64,000 nucleotides of DNA from Roseivirga echinicomitans (GTDB lineage Bacteria; Bacteroidota; Bacteroidia; Cytophagales; Cyclobacteriaceae). Shown here one piece after another: positions 58,738 to 64,000 of the stretch (its first letter is position 1; every line of letters begins with the position of its first letter). Made by a program: the position numbers and the translations under genes. Where the stretch lies: assembly GCF_001592935.1 (NCBI RefSeq), contig NZ_LRDB01000050.1, positions 496,001 to 560,000 of the forward strand, in the 5' to 3' direction. The notes beneath the pieces are model-generated. The model was not told the DNA's origin and ran no database searches. It saw nothing but the letters and a program-made list of their open reading frames with translations.

Positions 58738-59300
58738 TCTACTATTGACCTTAAATGTTGCAACGCCATTCTTATGCGCGTTTTCACTGTTCCCAAAGGA
58801 ATACTTAGTCGTTCCGAAATCTCAGGATGGCTATACCCTTCAAAAAACGACATACTAATCAGCGTACGTTGTTTTTCGGGTAGTTGAAATATCAATTCTC
58901 TTACTGACTTATCATTTGCCTCTGATTCATTTCCAAACGTGTCCGATATAAATACGAGGTCAACTGATTGTTCAGATTTTTGCCTTTGCTTAAAATCTTT
59001 AGATCGTGTCTTATCAATGGCCGCATTACGGCAAACTCTCACTAACCAAGTAAACAAACTACCTTTGGATGGATCAAAATTAGTAGAATTACGCCAAATT
59101 TTTAATAAAGCGTCTTGAAGTACATCTTTGGCGACATCATCATACTTTACTATCCTCAAAATTACGTTCAGTAAAATTGATGAATAGTTTTTATATATGA
59201 GCCCCACAGCCGTCCTATCACGGTCGGCCAATAGCATCGCTATCCTTTCTTCAAGGGGAGTATCAGATGTTAGATATTTGAGTTGAGTAGGCAAAATCAA
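58734..59300 (-). CDS. SigK-like ECF sigma factor
   Basis: 188 residues; the start is TTG at 59300, with no ATG in a better place. Region 2 ~25-95 (VGLIYKNYSSILLNVILRIV, AKDVLQDALLKIWRNS and GSLFTWLVRVCRNAAID), region 4 ~130-180 (FQLPEKQRTLISMSFFEGYSHPEISERLSIPLGTVKTRI). Encoded first in the sigma / anti-sigma / fasciclin order. The 163 bases upstream contain a GGGTCGAA sequence (59345-59338 on the minus strand) similar to GGTCGTA upstream of the fasciclin gene, a weak hint of a shared ECF promoter. Confidence 0.93.
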   Translation of the reverse strand: MILPTQLKYLTSDTPLEERIAMLLADRDRTAVGLIYKNYSSILLNVILRIVKYDDVAKDVLQDALLKIWRNSTNFDPSKGSLFTWLVRVCRNAAIDKTRSKDFKQRQKSEQSVDLVFISDTFGNESEANDKSVRELIFQLPEKQRTLISMSFFEGYSHPEISERLSIPLGTVKTRIRMALQHLRSIVE

Positions 59301-59463
59301 GGATTATAGGGTTGGAACTAAAGTATAAGGCAATTGTTTCGACCCAGTGTTTAAATAAAGAATTTTGTAATTCTCAATACCAGTGATCAATAGAAAATTG
59401 AGATGATAATTAATTACTCAAAACAAAAGCCTCAATTCTATACGAATCAATTAATTTGCGTCT

Positions 59464-62364
59464 ATGAATTTGAATGCGCTTCAATCTGATCTCCAAGGTG
59501 ACTTATTCACCGATAACACCACGCGGAAGCTTTACGCAACCGATGCTTCCGCTTATCGTGAACTCCCCTTGGCTGTCGCTATCCCTAAAGACCAAAAGGA
59601 CCTTGTAACCTTGGTTAATTTTGCACGAGAGAACAAAACAGGACTGATTCCAAGAACTGCAGGCACCTCATTGGCCGGCCAGGTAGTTGGCAATGGTATT
59701 GTAGTAGATCTGTCCAAACACTTTGGGAAAGTGCTGGAAATCAATAGTGAAGAAGGTTACGTTTGGGTCGAGCCCGGAATCGTTCGTGACGACCTCAATA
59801 AACATTTGGCGCAATACGGAATGTTTTTCGCACCAGAAACCTCTACTGCCAATCGCGCCATGATTGGCGGAATGATTGGCAATAATTCATGCGGTTCAAA
59901 TTCAGTCGTATACGGAAGTACTAGAGAGCATTTACTTGAAGTAAAAACCATTTTGGCCAATGGCAGCGAAGCTAGTTTCGGCCCAATGGATGCAGATCAG
60001 TTGCTAAATCAGGACAAATCACTTCAGCGTAAAATTTATGCTGAAACACTCGAAATGTTACAGCAGCCCATTAATCAGAAAGAAATAATTGATGGTTTTC
60101 CAAAACCAGATGTACCCAGAAGAAATAATGGTTATGCGCTCGATATGCTTTTACGGCAGCAGCCATTTACCGAAAACGGTGAGCCTTTTAATCTCAGTAG
60201 CTTAATAGCAGGCTCCGAAGGCACCTTATGTTTTATTACCCAAGCCAAACTAAAACTCACTCCGCTCCCACCCAATCACAAACGTTTGGTGTGTATTCAC
60301 TCTGAAACTATTGATGATTCACTTCGAGCCAATTTGGTGGCGCTAAAGTATGCGCCATCAGCCTGTGAGCTAATGGATCACTATATTCTGGAAGCGACCA
60401 AGCGAAATGCCATGTACAAGTCCAATCGCTTCTTTGTTCAAGGCGACCCACAAGCCATTTTGGTGGTGGAATTAAATGACGAAACTGAAGCTGCAGCGGA
60501 TGAAAAAGTGAATTCACTAATTGCCGAGTTAAAAGCCTCTAATCATGGATACGCTTATCCTATAGTACAAGGTGATGGTATTAAACTCGTTTGGGATTTA
60601 CGAAAAGCAGGCTTAGGACTGCTATCCAATATTCCGGGCGATGCCAAGCCTGCTCCTGTGATTGAAGATACCGCAGTAGATGTTAAAGATTTACCTGCCT
60701 ACATTCGTGAATTCAACCAAATCCTTAACAAGTATGGATTGTTTGCAGTGCATTATGCACATGCAGGTTCGGGTGAATTACACTTGCGCCCTATTCTTAA
60801 TTTAAAGACGGAAGAAGGCCAAAGACTCTTCCGCACCATTGCCGAAGAAATTGCCACTTTGGTAAAGAAATACAAGGGGTCACTTTCTGGTGAACACGGA
60901 GACGGACGTTTGCGCGGTGAGTTTCTGCCTCAGATGATTGGTGAGCACAATTACCAATTGGTAAAGCAAATGAAGCGAATTTGGGATCCTGAGAACATTT
61001 TCAACCCCAACAAGATTGTGGATACCCCTCCAATGGACACTTTCTTACGCTACGAAAAAGGTCAAGTCACTCCTGAATTTGACACCACATTTGACTTTTC
61101 GGAACATGAAGGTATTTTGCGTTCCGCAGAATTGTGTAACGGTTCGGGTGACTGCCGAAAAACAGAACTGAGTGGCGGAACGATGTGCCCGAGTTACATG
61201 GCTACTCGTGATGAAAAAGACACTACTCGCGCCAGGGCCAATATGCTGCGCGAAATTCTCACTCATTCCACAGAAGCCAATCCTTTCGATAATCCAGAGA
61301 TTAAGGAGGTAATGGATTTATGTCTATCGTGCAAAGGTTGTTCTTCTGAATGTCCGTCTAATGTGGACATGGCCAAGCTAAAAGGCGAATGGCAACATCA
61401 GTACCACAAAAGCAACGGAATTCCTTTCCGCACCAAACAGATTGCGCACTTTTCTAAGAGCATGAAACTGGCCAGTAAAGCACCATGGGCTTATAATTTA
61501 GTTTTTGGAAACCGTCTAACTGGAAATATTGCCAAAGCGATTGCTGGATTTGCGAAAGAACGAAGCATGCCAGCATTAGCCAAACAGCCTTTGTCCCAAT
61601 GGCTGAAGAAGGAGTTTAAACCCAAGACCTCAAATCGCAAGGTCTATTTTTTCTGTGATGAATTCACCAATTACAGCGATGCTGAAATTGGCAAAACCAC
61701 TGTCCTGCTGTTGGACAAACTAGGCTATGAAGTCTTATTTGTCCCCCATGCCGATTCTGGTCGCCCGCAGCTTTCTAAAGGTTTATTGGATGAAGCCAAA
61801 GATTTAGCGGAACAGAATGTTCAACAATTCAGTGCACTAGTAGATGCCAACGCACCTTTGGTTGGTGTTGAGCCTTCCGCTATCCTGACCTTCAGAGATG
61901 AATATATGAGCTTAACACGGGGCGAATTGCAGCAAAAAGCAAAAGCACTTTCCGCATATGTATTTACGGTTGAAGAATTTTTAGCCCAAGAAATTGATAA
62001 AGGGAATATTACTTCCAAGCAATTCAATACGGAGACTAAGCTAATTAAAGTACAAGGTCATTGCCACCAGAAGTCGCTTTCATCTATGGTACCGACAAAG
62101 AAAATGCTTTCGCTGCCTAAGAATTTCACGGTACACATGATTGCTTCGGGCTGTTGTGGTATGGCAGGTTCTTTTGGTTATGAAAAGGAGCACTATGAGG
62201 TATCTATGAAAATTGGCGAACTGGTACTATTCCCTGCGGTGCGCCAGCAACCCAAAGAAGTGATCATTGCGGCTGCAGGCACTAGTTGTCGTCATCAAAT
62301 CAAAGATGGCACGAGCAGAATCGCCAAGCATCCAGTGGAAGTGTTGTGGGAGGCGGTTATTTAA
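59464..62364 (+). CDS. FAD-linked oxidase fused to Fe-S dehydrogenase (D-lactate/glycolate dehydrogenase type)
   Basis: 966 residues in two halves. Residues ~1-540 are a GlcD/DLD-type FAD-binding domain: GLIPRTAGTSLAGQVVGNGIVVDLSKHF, TANRAMIGGMIGNNSCGSNSVVYGS, AGSEGTLCFITQAKL, and VHYAHAGSGELHLRPI (active-site His). Residues ~560-650 hold Cys-rich 4Fe-4S motifs (LCNGSGDCRKTELSGGTMCPSY, CLSCKGCSSECPSNVD). The C-terminal half is a CCG/GlpC-like domain (GHCHQKSL, ASGCCGMAGSFGYE). Likely oxidises D-lactate or a similar 2-hydroxy acid and feeds electrons to the quinone pool. Confidence 0.92.
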   Translation: MNLNALQSDLQGDLFTDNTTRKLYATDASAYRELPLAVAIPKDQKDLVTLVNFARENKTGLIPRTAGTSLAGQVVGNGIVVDLSKHFGKVLEINSEEGYVWVEPGIVRDDLNKHLAQYGMFFAPETSTANRAMIGGMIGNNSCGSNSVVYGSTREHLLEVKTILANGSEASFGPMDADQLLNQDKSLQRKIYAETLEMLQQPINQKEIIDGFPKPDVPRRNNGYALDMLLRQQPFTENGEPFNLSSLIAGSEGTLCFITQAKLKLTPLPPNHKRLVCIHSETIDDSLRANLVALKYAPSACELMDHYILEATKRNAMYKSNRFFVQGDPQAILVVELNDETEAAADEKVNSLIAELKASNHGYAYPIVQGDGIKLVWDLRKAGLGLLSNIPGDAKPAPVIEDTAVDVKDLPAYIREFNQILNKYGLFAVHYAHAGSGELHLRPILNLKTEEGQRLFRTIAEEIATLVKKYKGSLSGEHGDGRLRGEFLPQMIGEHNYQLVKQMKRIWDPENIFNPNKIVDTPPMDTFLRYEKGQVTPEFDTTFDFSEHEGILRSAELCNGSGDCRKTELSGGTMCPSYMATRDEKDTTRARANMLREILTHSTEANPFDNPEIKEVMDLCLSCKGCSSECPSNVDMAKLKGEWQHQYHKSNGIPFRTKQIAHFSKSMKLASKAPWAYNLVFGNRLTGNIAKAIAGFAKERSMPALAKQPLSQWLKKEFKPKTSNRKVYFFCDEFTNYSDAEIGKTTVLLLDKLGYEVLFVPHADSGRPQLSKGLLDEAKDLAEQNVQQFSALVDANAPLVGVEPSAILTFRDEYMSLTRGELQQKAKALSAYVFTVEEFLAQEIDKGNITSKQFNTETKLIKVQGHCHQKSLSSMVPTKKMLSLPKNFTVHMIASGCCGMAGSFGYEKEHYEVSMKIGELVLFPAVRQQPKEVIIAAAGTSCRHQIKDGTSRIAKHPVEVLWEAVI

Positions 62365-62375
62365 ACAATAAAACT

Positions 62376-63080
62376 ATGATTAAGAAAACACTCTCTCTGA
62401 TTGCCTTTTGTTTATTCGCTTTTTCGTGCCAAAATGATTCAGCCAGTAAATCCTTACCGCTTCTAGATATTACAAACCAACAAGCACTAGATTACCTATT
62501 AAATAAACAACAAGTCACTGGGTATATTGATTTTGTTAGGGAGCCAATTGAGGCACTGAAAAAAGCACGATCATTAGGACAAGTAGCTATTAGTGATGGC
62601 GATTATAAAGAATATAAGAATCAATTGAGCTTGGTTGTAGAACAGATTAGCAAACTAAGCCCTTCCTTAAGCAAGGATTTAACCTTTTTTGATTCAAAAA
62701 TTACAGACCCTGAATCATTGTTCGTTAAAGAGAATATACTGATAGCGAAGACGAGCCAAATGTTAATGGATTATTTTTTACTATCAGATATGGCCTTTGC
62801 CCAAGTGAATTTTGGTTCTAATAGTCTTCAAAAAGGAAAAGCTACACATGGAAGAGTCTATCTATCCGTAGGATTATCTACCCTAAAGAATCTAGTGGAG
62901 TTTGATATTATAAATCAAGACACCAAAGAAATTGAAGAACATATTAATTCAGAGACAAATATTCTATTTGACTACACACCAAAATCTAAAGGCACTAAAA
63001 TAATAAGAGGTATTATAACTACAATGCAAGGTGGAGTAGTTCAAGAGATTCAAATAGAGGACTCCATTGAAGTGAAGTAA
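62376..63080 (+). CDS. Lipoprotein of unknown function
   Basis: 234 residues from the ATG at 62376, 11 bases after the previous stop. Lipoprotein signal MIKKTLSLIAFCLFAFSC (lipobox Cys 18). The mature protein is mostly helical with many Lys and Ser (LSLVVEQISKLSPSLSKDLTFF), and a small beta region near the end (GTKIIRGIITTMQGGVVQEIQIEDSIE). I do not recognise the family. It is probably co-transcribed with the FAD/Fe-S enzyme. Confidence 0.75.
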   Translation: MIKKTLSLIAFCLFAFSCQNDSASKSLPLLDITNQQALDYLLNKQQVTGYIDFVREPIEALKKARSLGQVAISDGDYKEYKNQLSLVVEQISKLSPSLSKDLTFFDSKITDPESLFVKENILIAKTSQMLMDYFLLSDMAFAQVNFGSNSLQKGKATHGRVYLSVGLSTLKNLVEFDIINQDTKEIEEHINSETNILFDYTPKSKGTKIIRGIITTMQGGVVQEIQIEDSIEVK

Positions 63081-63436
63081 GATAAACACTTTTCTGTTGC
63101 CTTAATGTAGCCACATTACAGAAAATCCGAAGATGTGTTATTAGTTCCTTCGCTTCACTCAGGATGAAAAGGAGCTTTAATCAGTTTTCTGTATTAATAG
63201 AAGCCTTAGCGGATGATAATCGAAGTGTCTAGCGATTTAATCACTGAGTACTGTATTAAAGCATCATATTCTGCTTGCCTCAATTTCTTCGCTGCGCAAA
63301 AGGCCTTGGCCTTGTAATCAACTTTTCATAATATTTTCTTCCTCCTCCAACCTTGCATTTTGATTTTGGGTCTAGGGATCATTGTTAGTTTCTTTTCAAG
63401 GAGTTAGCAGGTCAAAAACTCAAAATTTTAAATCAT
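63081..63436. other. 356-base non-coding gap
   Basis: No supported gene. It contains a 9-bp inverted repeat TACAGAAAA (63117-63125) / TTTTCTGTA (63185-63193) around TTCCTTCGCTTCACTCAGGA (63145 onward), a stretch of the kind that recurs in dispersed intergenic repeats of Bacteroidota genomes. The rest is AT-rich leader for the gene at 63437. Confidence 0.5.
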
Positions 63437-64000
63437 ATGTATACACCTAAATGGTCATTTAGGCTGATGCTTTTATTCACATTAGCCATCTCATCGTGCT
63501 CATCAGATGATAGTACGGTCCCTGAAAAACGTCTTTTACCAGAGACATATTCGGAATTGAATTATAGTCGAACACTTTATTTTGATAGCCAGTATAGGTT
63601 GATCAGAATTTACATGGTCTCTAAGTACTCAGACGAAAGTTGGGGCGAATCAACTCAAGTCTACTTCTATGATGACGAAGGCATTTTAATAGAGTCTCAT
63701 GTTGATAACGGATGGAGAATGGTCTATACATACGCTGATGACAAAATCGTAAGAACAGATGAATATGTTTATTCGAGACTCAATCAATTTCATACTTTTG
63801 AATACAATGAACAAGGAAGGCTGTCCAAGTCTGTCACATATCAAGATATTCCAGAAGAGGGCGGAGTGACTCCAGTAAGTGGAGAAAGTTATGATTACGA
63901 TGAAAAGGGTAACATAACCGAGCAGCGCCTATACTATTATACTTCCAACGGAGACGAGGCGAAACTCCTTACTGTTTTCACTTATAGCGGCTATGATGAT
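63437..64000 (+). CDS. Lipoprotein with RHS/YD-like repeats, 3' end cut by window
   Basis: 188 codons are visible and the frame is still open at the last base. Lipoprotein signal MYTPKWSFRLMLLFTLAISSC (lipobox Cys 21). The mature part has repeating YD-type strands: SRTLYFDSQYRLIRIYMV, VYFYDDEGILIESHVDN, HTFEYNEQGRLSKSVTYQD, and SYDYDEKGNITEQRLYYYT. Such repeats form beta structures in surface proteins of Bacteroidota. It is probably exported to the outer surface; function unknown. Confidence 0.8.
   Translation, partial: MYTPKWSFRLMLLFTLAISSCSSDDSTVPEKRLLPETYSELNYSRTLYFDSQYRLIRIYMVSKYSDESWGESTQVYFYDDEGILIESHVDNGWRMVYTYADDKIVRTDEYVYSRLNQFHTFEYNEQGRLSKSVTYQDIPEEGGVTPVSGESYDYDEKGNITEQRLYYYTSNGDEAKLLTVFTYSGYDD

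Noticed and set aside
57888-59345. Shared GGTCG box as a firm ECF promoter call
   Set aside because: Only five to six bases agree and no matching -10 element was found, so it is mentioned only as a hint.

Overview
The window looks like chromosomal DNA of a marine or soil Bacteroidota of the order Cytophagales (Roseivirga/Fulvivirga-like; this is inference from gene content). Pointers are the tandem ~800-residue FtsX-type permeases, an OmpA/PD40 outer-membrane protein, DUF4369-type TlpA lipoproteins, a two-gene methionine synthase, a TAnnTTTG-type promoter and an S23-family four-helix-bundle gene. No rRNA, tRNA, CRISPR array, prophage or complete insertion sequence was seen. The window cuts a gene at each end: a glutaryl-CoA dehydrogenase on the left and a lipoprotein on the right.

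Layout. 1-7.1 kb: acyl-CoA dehydrogenase, then an AT-rich block (XRE regulator with membrane tail, erythromycin-esterase-like protein, yeast-type cytosine deaminase), then MscS and a TraB / ECF sigma / membrane-protein operon; two near-identical hairpins lie at 3.75 and 7.07 kb. 7.2-13 kb: OmpA/PD40 protein, zinc-ribbon protein between period-7 repeats, and a Rieske oxygenase divergent from an APC permease plus DDAH-family amidinohydrolase. 13-22 kb: DUF255 thioredoxin-like protein, PriA, two CPA-type cation/proton antiporters and two small orphan proteins. 21.9-27.3 kb: a methionine operon on the minus strand, with a SAM-I (S-box) riboswitch, split metH, an inserted S23-type gene framed by inverted repeat arms, and metF. 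27.4-29.2 kb: Ppx/GppA phosphatase, a Spy-like periplasmic protein and a SemiSWEET.

29.4-42.9 kb is the most organised accessory region. Four FtsX/MacB-type permeases without an ATPase gene stand divergent from a sigma-54 response regulator, a small exported protein and a histidine kinase. Pairs of a 15-bp dyad (GTNNCANNNTGNNAC) lie upstream of the regulator and upstream of one permease, the latter together with a near-consensus -24/-12 element. I read this as a self-contained envelope-response regulon.

43-54.8 kb: M19 dipeptidase, two small proteins, a ParE/RelE-type toxin-antitoxin locus with a third, translationally coupled 46-residue ORF, then TlpA-like lipoprotein, GatB and AlaS; divergently M23 peptidase, MerR regulator and DprA. 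54.9-64 kb: serine hydrolase, HMG-CoA lyase, a SigK / RskA / fasciclin module resembling the mycobacterial SigK system, a fused FAD / Fe-S dehydrogenase, and lipoproteins at the right edge.
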